DNA from: Treponema sp.
GTDB lineage: Bacteria; Spirochaetota; Spirochaetia; Treponematales; Breznakiellaceae
Direction of reading: 5' to 3'
DNA length: 12,528 nucleotides
Assembly: GCA_031283905.1 (NCBI GenBank)
Contig: JAITAW010000054.1
Coordinates: 1 to 12,528 of the forward strand
Below the pieces are notes generated by a model, which saw only the letters and a program-made list of their open reading frames with translations, did no database searches and had not been told where the DNA came from. Of the stretch, positions 1-7,569 are shown one piece after another (the stretch's first letter is position 1; each line of letters starts with the position of its first letter). The position numbers and the translations under genes were made by a program.

Positions 1-49
1 AATGTATACGGCATCCCTACCGGATACCGGAATTAGGTTGCTTTGATGT

Positions 50-754
50 TTAACCGCCGAGATACGCGGCTTTCACCGCTTCATCGCGCCTGAGATATGC
101 GGCGTCGCCGGTCTTGCTCACGGCGCCGGTCTCAAGGATGTAGGCGCGGGAGGCGACGGCAAGCGCTTTGAATGCGTTCTGCTCAACCAGCAAAATGGTC
201 GCGCCCGCTTCATTGATGCGCGTGATGATGGAAAATATCTCGTCAACCAGAATGGGGGACAAGCCCATGGAAGGCTCGTCCAGAAGGAGAAGCCGGGGAG
301 CGGACATAAGCGCCCTGCCCATTGCCAGCATCTGCTGCTCGCCGCCGGAAAGCGTGCCGGCGTGTTGGTTGAGCCGTTCTTTCAAGCGGGGAAAAAGGTC
401 GTATACCATGTCGCGGTCACGCTCAATGCCCGCGCGGTTGCGGCGTGTGTACGCGCCCATTTCAAGGTTGACCTTAACCGAGAGGTTGGCGAATATGCGG
501 CGTCCTTCCGGCACTTGGACAAGACCCAATTTCACAATGCGGTCGGGCGGCAGATTGGTGATATCAATCCCGTCAAAGACAACGGTTCCGCCGGTTTTCT
601 TGATGATATTGGACACGGCGTGCAACGTTGTTGTCTTTCCCGCTCCGTTTGAGCCGATGAGCGTAATGATCTCACCTTTTTCTACGGTAAAGGAAACGTT
701 CTGCACTGCCTTAATCGCCCCGTAATGTACTATTAAATTGTCAACGTTCAGCAT
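50..754 (-). CDS. livF: LivF, branched-chain amino acid ABC transporter ATP-binding protein
   Basis: This is one of the two ATPases that power uptake of leucine, isoleucine and valine (or related amino acids) through the LivHM channel; it acts on the cytoplasmic face of the membrane. The 234-aa length is normal for LivF. Visible motifs are Walker A GSNGAGKTT (residues 34-42), the Q-loop near Q80, the ABC signature LSGGEQ (135-140), Walker B LLLLDE (155-160) and the LivF-type VEQNA at the switch position (about 190-194), where most ABC proteins carry a histidine. The phrase PEGRRIFANLSV (82-93) is typical of LivF. It is the last gene of the operon, 18 bp after livG, with an AAGGAAAGAAGG purine run before the ATG. 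The window ends 49 bp after the stop and shows no clear terminator. Function is confident; the exact substrate is not proven by sequence. Confidence 0.96.
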   Translation of the reverse strand: MLNVDNLIVHYGAIKAVQNVSFTVEKGEIITLIGSNGAGKTTTLHAVSNIIKKTGGTVVFDGIDITNLPPDRIVKLGLVQVPEGRRIFANLSVKVNLEMGAYTRRNRAGIERDRDMVYDLFPRLKERLNQHAGTLSGGEQQMLAMGRALMSAPRLLLLDEPSMGLSPILVDEIFSIITRINEAGATILLVEQNAFKALAVASRAYILETGAVSKTGDAAYLRRDEAVKAAYLGG

Positions 755-772
755 GTCGGCCTTCTTTCCTTG

Positions 773-1591
773 TTACGCCGGCAACGCGGAGCTTTCCGCC
801 GCTTCCGATCCGAGGTACGCTCTAATCACCACCGGATTCCTGCGTATATCCGCAGGGACTCCCTCGGCTATGATGCGTCCGTAATCAAGCACGATAAGCC
901 TTTCGCAGATGCCCATGACCATGTTCATGTCGTGTTCAATCAAAAGAATCGTAAGGCGGAACTGTTTTCTGATAAGAGAAACAAGCTCCATAAGCTCGCG
1001 TGTTTCCTGCGGATTCATGCCCGCGGCCGGTTCGTCCAAAAGCAAGAGGCTGGGTTGCGCCGCAAGCGCACGGGCGATTTCCAGCTTGCGCTGCTCGCCG
1101 TACGGCAGGTTTCTGGCAAGCTCATGCTTCTTGTGCAGAATATGGAACAACTCAAGCAACCCGTCCGCCTTCTCGGTCATCCGCGCCTCGTCCATGTGAA
1201 AACGTTTTAAGCGAAACAACACATCGATGGGATTTTCTTCACGCCGCGAATGAAGCGCTATCCGTACATTATCTTCCACAGACAGGTTGCCGAACAGTCG
1301 TATGTTTTGAAACGTCCGCGCAATGCCTATCCGGTTTAACGCGGCGGGCGTTTTGTTTTCTATGGAAAATTTATTGTCCCGGTTTCGAAAAACAATCGTT
1401 CCGGTGGCAGGCTTGTAAATACCTGAAAGTATATTGAAGACCGTGGTCTTGCCGGCGCCGTTCGGGCCGATCAATCCCACGAGTTCACCTTCTTCCAGTT
1501 CACAGCAAAAATCGCTTACCGCCGCAAGTCCGCCGAATACTATGGAGAGGTTCCGTACATGGAGGACGCATTCTTTCTTTTCGTCTTTCAT
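773..1591 (-). CDS. livG: LivG, branched-chain amino acid ABC transporter ATP-binding protein
   Basis: Second ATPase of the Liv importer, predicted to pair with LivF under the LivHM permease. The chosen start gives 272 aa, close to the usual 255-260. Walker A GPNGAGKTT is at residues 42-50; the family pattern RIGIARTFQNIRLF, the signature LPYGEQRKLEIARAL and Walker B LLLLDEPAAGMNP follow in order, then the switch histidine in LLIEHDM. The reading frame stays open upstream to 1657, but the ATG at 1591 is preferred: a GAGAGGA Shine-Dalgarno lies just before it, its ATG overlaps the livM stop as ATGA, and LivG proteins begin close to the first beta strand. Two adjacent cysteines (about residues 29-30) in that N-terminal region are unusual but are not at a motif. 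Translation is probably coupled to livM. Confidence 0.95.
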   Translation of the reverse strand: MKDEKKECVLHVRNLSIVFGGLAAVSDFCCELEEGELVGLIGPNGAGKTTVFNILSGIYKPATGTIVFRNRDNKFSIENKTPAALNRIGIARTFQNIRLFGNLSVEDNVRIALHSRREENPIDVLFRLKRFHMDEARMTEKADGLLELFHILHKKHELARNLPYGEQRKLEIARALAAQPSLLLLDEPAAGMNPQETRELMELVSLIRKQFRLTILLIEHDMNMVMGICERLIVLDYGRIIAEGVPADIRRNPVVIRAYLGSEAAESSALPA

Positions 1592-2625
1592 CGTGTTCCT
1601 CTCTTCTTCAATTTTCTCGGCATGTGATCGACCGTCCAGTCCCTTGCGCGCTCGCACAACTTGACAAAAGAAACTTCCTTCATGCCAAGAAGCCCTTGCG
1701 GGCGGTAGAGCATCACCGCAATGAGAATGAGCGGGTAGATGACGAGCCGATAATCCCGCAGAAAACGGAGGAATTCTTGCAAATACGTCAATATATAGGA
1801 CGCGAGTATAGCGCCGGTCATGGATCCCATGCCGCCCAGCACGATGAAGATGAGATAATCTATGCTTTTATTAAACGATGCGACATCCGGTTTTACGAAG
1901 CCGATGATCGCGGCGTAGAGTCCTCCACCCAAGCCGGCGATAAAAGACGCGATCACAAACCCTATCATTTTGTAGCGAAAGACGCTGATGCCATTCGAGT
2001 TGGCCGCGATTTCATCTTCCCGCACCGCGAGGATCGCCCTCCCATACGTTGAGCGCAAAAAATTTTGCAACAGTATAATGACGGCGACCAAGGTGGCGGT
2101 TACGATTGAGAACGAAAGCGCCGGATAGACTGCGAGAAGCGTGGTGAAGCGCCTGCCGTTTGCGCCGCCGGAAACGGCTTTTATATTTATCAGTATTACG
2201 CGGATGATTTCACCAAAACCAAGCGTTACAATGGCGAGGTAATCGCCGGTGAGTTTCAGCGTGGGAAACCCGATGAGAAAGCCGAAAATCGCGGCGACAA
2301 GACTCGCCATGATGACGGAAACGGGCAAGGGAATATGCATATCCACAGTGAACACGATTGCCGCGTATGATCCGATTGCCATAAAGCCCGCTTGTCCAAG
2401 CGAAAGTTGCCCGGTAATGCCCGTTATGGTGTTCACGCTGACGGCAAGCAGGGCGTTTACGCCCGCCAATGTTATGATTTGCGCGATATATGCATCAATA
2501 ATTCCATATTGTATGAGGATAGTCGGGACAAATACCGCAAATACGGCGAAGACACCCGGAATAAGGGTGTTTTTCATGCGATTCGTAAGAATCGCCCGGT
2601 GCGCCGGAATTGTCTGATGCGTCAT
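1588..2625 (-). CDS. livM: LivM, branched-chain amino acid ABC transporter permease
   Basis: Inner-membrane permease subunit that forms the channel with LivH. The 345-aa protein is strongly hydrophobic with about 8-10 membrane segments. It carries the family phrases GITGQLSLGQAGFMAIGSY near the N-terminus, LKLTGDYLAIVTLGFGEIIR in the middle, the EAA-type cytoplasmic loop (AVREDEIAANSNGI) that contacts the ATPases, and VLGGMGSMTGAILAS followed by YRPQGLLG at the C-terminus. A basic cytoplasmic tail ends the protein. The start codon overlaps the livH stop (ATGA), so translation is probably coupled. A second in-frame ATG lies 16 codons in (2577); the first is preferred because of the overlap. 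Identification is secure. Confidence 0.95.
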   Translation of the reverse strand: MTHQTIPAHRAILTNRMKNTLIPGVFAVFAVFVPTILIQYGIIDAYIAQIITLAGVNALLAVSVNTITGITGQLSLGQAGFMAIGSYAAIVFTVDMHIPLPVSVIMASLVAAIFGFLIGFPTLKLTGDYLAIVTLGFGEIIRVILINIKAVSGGANGRRFTTLLAVYPALSFSIVTATLVAVIILLQNFLRSTYGRAILAVREDEIAANSNGISVFRYKMIGFVIASFIAGLGGGLYAAIIGFVKPDVASFNKSIDYLIFIVLGGMGSMTGAILASYILTYLQEFLRFLRDYRLVIYPLILIAVMLYRPQGLLGMKEVSFVKLCERARDWTVDHMPRKLKKRGTR

Positions 2626-3527
2626 ACTTTCACTCCCGTATTCTTGCCTAAAATGCCAGTCGGCTTTACCAGCAGAATGATGATGAGTATGGAAAACGAA
2701 ATGGCGTCCGCGTATTGCGAAGAAATGAAGCCCTTGGTGAAGGTTTCCGCGATGCCGAGCAATAGTCCGCCGAGCATGGCGCCCGGTACCGAACCGATGC
2801 CTCCCAGCACCGCAGCGACAAACGCCTTAAGTCCCGGCATGGCACCCATAGTCGGCGAAATCTGCGGATAGGCGCATGCGTACAATATGCCGCCCGCCGC
2901 CGCCAATATGGAGCCGAGAGCGAATGTAAAGGAAATGATACCGTTCACCGACACGCCCATGAGACTTGATGTTTGAAGGTCAAACGATACGGCTTGCATC
3001 GCCTTGCCTCGCCACGTATAGTTGATGACGTAGTTGAGCGCGAACATCAGTATCGCGGAGAGCGCGATCACGATGATCTGGATGTTTGAAATGGAGACAG
3101 TCCCAATGTTTATAGCGCTTACCAGCGGACGGGGAAACTGTCGGGGATTAGGACCGATAAAAGGCAGCACTCGCGCCCCATTTTGTAGCATAAGGGACAC
3201 CGCTATGGCGGTGATAAGCGAATTGAGACGCGGAGCGGAACGCAACGGCCTATAGGCGAACCGCTCGATGAACATGCCGAGAAAGGCGCACAGGGTCATG
3301 GAAAAGAGGAACGCGAGCGCAAGCTCGCCCACATGTACGCTGTCGCCGGTACCGAGCCACGTAAGCGCAAAGTAGCCGGCGTACGCGCCCACCATGAGTA
3401 CGTCCCCGTGTGCGAAATTGATGAGCAATACTATGCCGTACACCATCGTATATCCGAGGGCGATAAGGGCATAGATGCTGCCGAGCGATATCCCGTTGAC
3501 TAATTGTTGTAAAAATATGGCGAACAC
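2622..3527 (-). CDS. livH: LivH, branched-chain amino acid ABC transporter permease
   Basis: Inner-membrane permease partner of LivM, 301 aa, close to the normal 290-310. The N-terminus FLQQLVNGISLGSIYALIALGYTMVYG and the following LINFAHGDVLMVGAYAG are the classic LivH opening, and GLKAFVAAVLGGIGSVPGAMLGG near the C-terminus is the conserved permease block. About eight membrane segments are visible. The start codon is GTG, with a GAAGGG purine run about 8 nt upstream. It begins 26 bp after the livK stop; that spacer contains a short direct repeat (TTCGTAC twice) but no obvious attenuating hairpin, so it should be co-transcribed with livK. The stop overlaps livM. Confidence 0.95.
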   Translation of the reverse strand: MFAIFLQQLVNGISLGSIYALIALGYTMVYGIVLLINFAHGDVLMVGAYAGYFALTWLGTGDSVHVGELALAFLFSMTLCAFLGMFIERFAYRPLRSAPRLNSLITAIAVSLMLQNGARVLPFIGPNPRQFPRPLVSAINIGTVSISNIQIIVIALSAILMFALNYVINYTWRGKAMQAVSFDLQTSSLMGVSVNGIISFTFALGSILAAAGGILYACAYPQISPTMGAMPGLKAFVAAVLGGIGSVPGAMLGGLLLGIAETFTKGFISSQYADAISFSILIIILLVKPTGILGKNTGVKV

Positions 3528-3553
3528 GTTTTTTTACCCTTCGTACTTTCGTA

Positions 3554-4726
3554 CTAGGGATTTACTGTGGTTTTGTAAACCGTCGTCAGCTTGCCATCGC
3601 CGCCTTTTATGAGTTCAACCATTACGGCGGACTTAACGGGGTTGCGCCTGCTGTCAAACGTGAGATTGCCGGTAACATAATTGCCGTTGGTTTGGACAAG
3701 AGCATCGCGCACACGGGTTGAGTCAACGGAGTCAGCCTTGACAATGGCATCCCGTATCATGTACAGGGAGTCATAACCGAGCGCAGCGAAGGATACCGGT
3801 ACGGAATTGTATTTTTGCTGGAACGCCCGTACGAAATTGACCACTTTGGCGTCGGTAGAGTCCGCAGCATAGTGGTTGGAGTAGAAGCCGTTGAGAACTT
3901 CATCTCCGGCGTTCTCGGTAAGACCGTCCCAGCCGTCCGCACCGACAATCGGGGTATTGACGCCTTGAGCGCGGAGTTGCTTAGCGATCAGGGATACGGT
4001 GGAGTAATAGTCGGGAAGGTATACCACATCGGGATTCGCCACTTTGATTGTGGTAAGCTGGGCGTTGAAGTCAACATCGTTGGTGATATACGATTCATTC
4101 GCCACAATGACACCGCCCCGTCCCTGGAACGCGGTGATAAAGTTGTCTTTAAGGCCAACCGAATAATCGTTGCCATTGTCGTACAGGATCGCCGCCTTCT
4201 TTGCGCCGAGACTTGTGGCCGCGAAAATGCCGCCCACGGTTCCCTGGAACGGATCGATGAAACAGGCGCGGAAAATATAATCGCCCGCATCGGTGATGGA
4301 CTCCATAGTCGCGGCGGGCGCCACCAGCAATACCTTCTGCGCCTGGGCGAGCGATGTTATCGCCTGCGTACAGCCGGACGTAAGCGAGCCAATAATAATA
4401 CTCACCTTATCGCTTGTGGTGAGTTTTTTGTAAGCGTTGACGGTTTTTTCCGGGTTGCCCTCGTCGTCTTCAGAAATAAGCGCGATCTTTTTGCCGTTTA
4501 TACCGCCCTGCGCGTTGATTTCTTCAATGGCAAGTTCGATGCCGTTTTTGCATTCATCGCCGTACACCGCCACCGGACCTGAGAGCGGAAAAATGCCGCC
4601 TATGGTGATGATGTCCATGTTTTTGGCTTTACAGCCGGCAAGGATGATAAACGCGACGCAGGCAAGCGCCGCAATAACGCGGCCGCATAGTGCGGACAAG
4701 AAACCGAGTTTTTTCATTTTTTGCAT
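3554..4726 (-). CDS. livK: LivK-type substrate-binding lipoprotein of the Liv transporter
   Basis: Extracytoplasmic receptor that captures the amino acid and delivers it to LivHM. The 390-aa protein begins with a basic signal peptide and a hydrophobic core ending in a lipobox L29-A-G-C32, so it should be lipid-anchored after cleavage before C32. The mature part starts with the type I periplasmic-binding fold (GGIFPLSGPVAVYGD, then GIELAIEEINAQGG), followed by the IIGSLTSGCT ligand-site loop and VLLVAPAATMES, and matches the Leu/Ile/Val-binding family to the end. The first ATG is chosen because a strong TTAAGGAGG Shine-Dalgarno sits 5 nt before it; a second ATG three codons later is badly spaced. 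It leads the operon. Family assignment is firm; ligand could also be another hydrophobic amino acid. Confidence 0.93.
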   Translation of the reverse strand: MQKMKKLGFLSALCGRVIAALACVAFIILAGCKAKNMDIITIGGIFPLSGPVAVYGDECKNGIELAIEEINAQGGINGKKIALISEDDEGNPEKTVNAYKKLTTSDKVSIIIGSLTSGCTQAITSLAQAQKVLLVAPAATMESITDAGDYIFRACFIDPFQGTVGGIFAATSLGAKKAAILYDNGNDYSVGLKDNFITAFQGRGGVIVANESYITNDVDFNAQLTTIKVANPDVVYLPDYYSTVSLIAKQLRAQGVNTPIVGADGWDGLTENAGDEVLNGFYSNHYAADSTDAKVVNFVRAFQQKYNSVPVSFAALGYDSLYMIRDAIVKADSVDSTRVRDALVQTNGNYVTGNLTFDSRRNPVKSAVMVELIKGGDGKLTTVYKTTVNP

Positions 4727-4752
4727 AAAAGCCTCCTTAATAGATATGGTAC

Positions 4753-4781
4753 ATCATAGTAAAAAGCGGAAAAAATGTCCA
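4753..4781 (-). promoter_or_regulatory. Predicted sigma-70 promoter of the liv operon
   Basis: Reading the minus strand, TGGACA (4776-4781) and TATGAT (4753-4758) are separated by exactly 17 bp, a close match to the housekeeping promoter. Transcription would start near 4746, giving a leader of about 20 nt that contains the livK Shine-Dalgarno. No operator palindrome is obvious at the promoter, so regulation is unknown. Confidence 0.7.
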
Positions 4782-4852
4782 CCAGGAAAATCCCCGGCGC
4801 ATAGCCGCGCAACCGCCGCGATCCATAATGAACCGCGCCGTTTTTTTCTTAT

Positions 4853-5635
4853 TCAATCCTTCCACGGAAATATGAAACTCTTGAGACTCCGCGTCCCGGT
4901 TTTTTCGCGTTCATCGATCAGAAGCTCATCCCACGGGATTTTGGGACGCTTGCCGCTTGCCGCGGCTTCGGGGTGAGTCTCAAGCCAGTCGTACTTGAGG
5001 AGCCGCAGACGGAACCCTTCGTCCAGAAAGAGAAGGATCCCCGCAGGCCCCGGAAGCATAAATGCAAGGAACACCGACAGCGCGAGGAGAATGAGGTTAT
5101 GGATAAAGGAAAAAACACAAAAACCCGGATTGTCAAAAAAGATGAGAAAGCACTTTTTCAGGCTTACCCTGATCGGATTGTCCATGCGGGAACGCACCGT
5201 AAGGAAGAACTGAAAGGAGAAGGCTGCTGCTGCCAAAAACCAAAACAGCAAAACGCCGAGTCCCCGGCCCAAAAGAATTCCCATTCTGAAATAAAAAGGC
5301 AACACAACCGTAATGATGATTCCCGTAAGAATCACCATCGCGCCCAGGACAAGCCCGGAAAGCCATGTCTTTTTGAAAGCCGCGAAGAAATCGCGGAAGC
5401 CAAAAAAGCTGTAATCCGACACCCGCTTAAGGCAGGAACTTGCCGCGGCGAGGTATATGCAACAACACAACACGCCGGCAATCAAAACCGTTATAGAGAG
5501 AAGAGCCGAGGGTATGAGTGGCGGAATAAAGACCGGCGCCGCAACGACAACCAAAAAGCCAATGTTGATGAGAGCAATCTTGAATAAATTGTCCCATAAA
5601 TCAAAGAATGTCTTCTTTATCAAGAAACCAAACAT
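4853..5635 (-). CDS. Polytopic membrane protein, spirochaete-type, function unknown
   Basis: A 260-aa integral membrane protein from the chosen start. It begins MFGFLIKKTFFDLWDN, an amphipathic segment, followed by about five hydrophobic stretches: one right after the start, one containing the run CCCIYLAA, one around the TGIIITVVLPF phrase, one rich in Phe/Ala, and a last one before LDEGFRLRLLKYDWLE. The C-terminal tail is hydrophilic. The overall style recalls conserved treponemal membrane proteins and loosely the YesL/DUF624 group, but I cannot name a function. An upstream in-frame ATG at 5653 would add six residues with a weak AAAGG Shine-Dalgarno; I prefer 5635 because a strong promoter lies between the two ATGs and sits 6 nt before the second, the same layout as accA. 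It ends about 70 bp before the liv promoter. Confidence 0.8.
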   Translation of the reverse strand: MFGFLIKKTFFDLWDNLFKIALINIGFLVVVAAPVFIPPLIPSALLSITVLIAGVLCCCIYLAAASSCLKRVSDYSFFGFRDFFAAFKKTWLSGLVLGAMVILTGIIITVVLPFYFRMGILLGRGLGVLLFWFLAAAAFSFQFFLTVRSRMDNPIRVSLKKCFLIFFDNPGFCVFSFIHNLILLALSVFLAFMLPGPAGILLFLDEGFRLRLLKYDWLETHPEAAASGKRPKIPWDELLIDEREKTGTRSLKSFIFPWKD

Positions 5636-5641
5636 TGTCCC

Positions 5642-5670
5642 AGTATACCGCATTGCGTTGCCTTTGACAA
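5642..5670 (-). promoter_or_regulatory. Predicted promoter for the membrane protein, leaderless layout
   Basis: On the minus strand TTGTCA (5665-5670) and TATACT (5642-5647) are 17 bp apart. Only six bases (GGGACA) separate the -10 box from the ATG at 5635, so the transcript would begin at or within a base or two of the A of ATG and have no Shine-Dalgarno. The accA promoter has the same box and spacing. Confidence 0.6.
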
Positions 5671-5725
5671 GAACGCTTTTGTCTTATGCCAAATTTTCAA
5701 GGGATCAGAGCCGTCCGCGCTGTTA

Positions 5726-5908
5726 CTACCGCGTGAAATTTCGCCCCGTGCGCTGACATGCGCGAAGGCAAAGCGCGAACTGTTCAGCCGCCTGATCGCC
5801 GCTCACAAAATAGCCCAAAAAGAGATTTGATAGCGATCCTCTATGTGGAAACAATGAAAGAACGAGAATAACACGCAAGGCAAGATAAATAAACGCATTT
5901 TTCACCAT
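5726..5908 (-). CDS. Small ORF with strong SD, possible membrane peptide
   Basis: A 60-codon ORF of unknown function. Its ATG is preceded by an excellent GGAGGAGG Shine-Dalgarno six or seven bases away, which is the main reason to keep it. The first 20 residues are hydrophobic (AFIYLALRVILVLSLF after a basic start) and could be a membrane segment or uncleaved signal; the remainder is polar with two cysteines and no known motif. A -10-like TATAAT overlapping a Fur/PerR-like box lies about 85-90 bp upstream. It may be a real small membrane protein, a remnant of a longer gene, or a leader upstream of the membrane protein gene that starts about 90 bp further on. No homologue is recognised. Confidence 0.4.
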   Translation of the reverse strand: MVKNAFIYLALRVILVLSLFPHRGSLSNLFLGYFVSGDQAAEQFALCLRACQRTGRNFTR

Positions 5909-6274
5909 GGCTTGCCTCCTCCGGTTTTTTAGCGCTCAGACTGCGTCAGGACGGGCTTTTATAAATATTTTCACGTGATGATAAGCGATAATGATTATAG
6001 AAGTAAAATCGTGAAATAAAAAAGCTGCTTGCTATGATGGGGGTTTGCCGGTGTTATTTGTTCCTGTTTACGGTACGATGTGGAGGCAATCCTTTAATGC
6101 GGCGAGAGAAACGGCAGAAACCGCGCTCTGATCCTCAAAACCGGCGAGTCAGTTGGCTGATATGGGCGGCTCGGTATAACGAAGCGTTTTTTTGCGCTGT
6201 CGATCCCCGCTCCGATAATGAGCCTTCGCGCCGAGCATCAGGTTCGTTGCGATGGCGCGTTATGCGCCGCTACG
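5909..6274. other. Gene-poor stretch between the GerMN gene and the small ORF
   Basis: About 366 bp with no convincing gene. It holds the SD and Fur-like box of the leftward small ORF at its left end, and a small hairpin (GGCGC/GCGCC, 6254-6268) just after the GerMN gene that lacks a T-tract and so is not a clear terminator. I searched by eye for tRNA, SRP RNA, tmRNA and RNase P signatures and saw none. Confidence 0.6.
5980..5999 (-). promoter_or_regulatory. Fur/PerR-like operator overlapping a -10 box
   Basis: The plus strand reads GATAAG-c-GATAAT-g-ATTATA, two direct and one inverted copy of the GATAAT hexamer that builds Fur boxes; the central core GATAATGATTAT (5987-5998) fits a 7-1-7 Fur/PerR palindrome with mismatches only at the outer bases. 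On the minus strand ATTATA is TATAAT (5994-5999), so the operator covers the -10 box of a leftward promoter toward the ORF at 5726-5908. The -35 at 17 bp is poor (TTTTTA). Confidence 0.4.
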
Positions 6275-7039
6275 CTAAAAATTCGGAAAATGGTCCCGTT
6301 CAAGGGCGCTACCTATCCAAATATTTTCGCCTAGATAACTCTCTTTCCGTCCCTCTATGAGTATCTGAACTCTTTTCACTGTGGGGAATTCGGTCGCCGT
6401 CCACAGCACTTGGGTGATCTGCCCGGCGTAACCGTCTTTGCCGTGCGTATTGTAGAGAAATTCTTCGTTAAAATTGATATAGGCGGTTTCATCCTGAACA
6501 ACGACCGACAATAGTTCCGCTCCTTCCGGAATAAGAGAGATGAGCCGCTGCGTTTCTTCAGTTTTGGACAACCCCGCTAAAAGCGCATTCAAGGTTTCGG
6601 TGAGGGGCGACCCCGTATCAGGCAGTATACGTTTCACCGCTATACGGTGAATATTGCCGTTTTGATCTATTGAAAGAAAATAAAGCGTTCTTGTCTGTTC
6701 ATCCTGCGGCGCTTCAGCAGGCGCTTTGTCGGCGTCAGGAACGGCGAGAGACTGCATCACGTCCGGCGCAAACTGTTCTATGGGAATGGGCGGCGGCAAG
6801 TCCAGCGCGGAGTTTTCAAAGATAGTATCCTGCGCCAGCGGCGTTTCGAGCACAGGTTCTTCTTTTGTTTCAGCTGGAATGGACACAGCCTGTCTCGGAA
6901 TTTTGATTCCCAAACTGTGCAGATTGGAGAGGATTACTTTTCGGTTGAAAACCAAAAGCAAAATCAACGCAACGGCAAAGATCAACCAGAAAACAACACC
7001 CACATGCCGCGATAAAGATAGTTTCTTTCGACTACGCAT
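6275..7039 (-). CDS. Membrane-anchored GerMN-domain protein
   Basis: A 254-aa protein with a basic N-terminus, one transmembrane helix (about residues 13-31), a Pro/Glu/Ala-rich linker (about 50-115) and a C-terminal GerMN domain (about 118-243). The domain is recognised from the order TLYFLSID, a conserved PL-TETLNALLAG helix, LIPEGAELLSVVV, TAYINFNEEF and the final VQILIEG. GerMN domains occur in spore-germination proteins GerM and in envelope lipoproteins such as LpqB, and are thought to act outside the membrane in binding or wall-associated roles; in spirochaetes the exact job is unknown. No Shine-Dalgarno precedes the ATG, but an AT-rich TATAAA lies 5 nt before it, so this message may also be leaderless, though no good -35 is visible. 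Confidence 0.85.
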   Translation of the reverse strand: MRSRKKLSLSRHVGVVFWLIFAVALILLLVFNRKVILSNLHSLGIKIPRQAVSIPAETKEEPVLETPLAQDTIFENSALDLPPPIPIEQFAPDVMQSLAVPDADKAPAEAPQDEQTRTLYFLSIDQNGNIHRIAVKRILPDTGSPLTETLNALLAGLSKTEETQRLISLIPEGAELLSVVVQDETAYINFNEEFLYNTHGKDGYAGQITQVLWTATEFPTVKRVQILIEGRKESYLGENIWIGSALERDHFPNF

Positions 7040-7198
7040 AGCTTTTTATAAGATATACCAAAAAGAAGATAGGGTAAAGTTTTTTATTCGCAGTGTGAGG
7101 TGTAATATCGCGCCGCGAAGAACGTTTCTTTATTTCCGGTAATAATTATTTCAGAGCCGATTTCAAAATAAAAACAGATTGAAAGAATGGGGACGACT

Positions 7199-7218
7199 CG
7201 GTAAAATAGGATTTACCG
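7199..7218. repeat. 7-bp inverted repeat (hairpin) left of the cassette
   Basis: CGGTAAA and TTTACCG pair perfectly around a 6-nt loop. The words GGTAAAAT and GGATTT-ACCGC found here recur in the larger inverted repeat at 9100-9139 on the other side of the small-gene cassette. There is no following T-tract, so this is not a typical terminator. Confidence 0.6.
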
Positions 7219-7520
7219 CAAGTCTATCAAAGGGGCGTACCCATATGAACGGGACGCCGGATGTTAAAGAGCGCAAGGGGCTTTTAGATGTCGCCGGATG
7301 AAACGAGTGGGGCGCGGATGGCGTTAAACGGAGCAAACGCGCGAACGGGAAATTGCTGAAAGGAAATATCCGGCAGGCGATGCCCGTGTAAAAGCGGCTT
7401 TCCGCTGTCGACCTTTTGGATGTTGACAAGAGATTTATTTAGATGGTAAGGTAGCGCGTGCGCGTAATTCCCGGCGATTTTTTTAAGCTATATTTTAAAG
7501 CTATAAGAGAAAAATTCGCA

Positions 7521-7550
7521 TTGACAAAGGTATAAATATTTTATCAGAAT
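7521..7550 (+). promoter_or_regulatory. Possible promoter of the small-gene cassette
   Basis: A perfect TTGACA (7521-7526) lies 44 bp upstream of the first cassette gene. The -10 is unclear: CAGAAT at 18 bp or TATCAG at 15 bp each match only four of six positions. The region is AT-rich. The -35 match and location support a promoter but the weak -10 suggests an activator or a different start. Confidence 0.35.
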
Positions 7551-7569
7551 ATCCAAAGGAGCGGAGAGT

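Larger units (their letters stand above)
7040..7569. other. Divergent intergenic region with decayed-looking frame
   Basis: About 530 bp between the leftward GerMN gene and the rightward small-gene cassette. It holds the GerMN start region at its left end, a 7-bp hairpin at 7199-7218, an AGCGG/CCGCT mini-hairpin near 7393-7406, a direct repeat AGCTATA (twice, about 7488-7505) and the likely cassette promoter near 7521. From about 7150 the plus strand has a frame rich in Lys, Arg and Gly that is open for some 50 codons, then interrupted by stops at 7299 and beyond. It may be a gene remnant but has no recognisable family. The opposite-strand ORF at 7163-7429 has no SD and unlikely composition. 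Confidence 0.5.

Noticed and set aside
168..725. Plus-strand 185-codon ORF opposite livF
   Set aside because: Antisense shadow of a gene with complete ABC motifs.
1592..1657. Longer N-terminus for LivG (start at 1657)
   Set aside because: The extension overlaps livM, has no SD, and LivG proteins begin near the ATG at 1591, which has a GAGAGGA SD and an ATGA overlap.
4796..4850. Terminator between the membrane protein gene and livK
   Set aside because: CGGCGC/GCGCCG arms are about 35 bases apart and the T-tract lies on the plus strand, where no gene ends; no credible minus-strand terminator was seen.
5909..6274. Structured RNA gene (tRNA, SRP RNA, tmRNA or RNase P)
   Set aside because: No acceptor/T-arm pattern or conserved core of these RNAs could be found by eye.
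6034..6360. Plus-strand 108-codon ORF overlapping the GerMN 3' end
   Set aside because: No SD, Arg-rich and unlike a real protein, and it runs antisense into a well-supported gene.
7163..7429. Minus-strand 88-codon ORF left of the cassette
   Set aside because: No SD, Pro/Ser/Phe-rich low-credibility composition and no motif.
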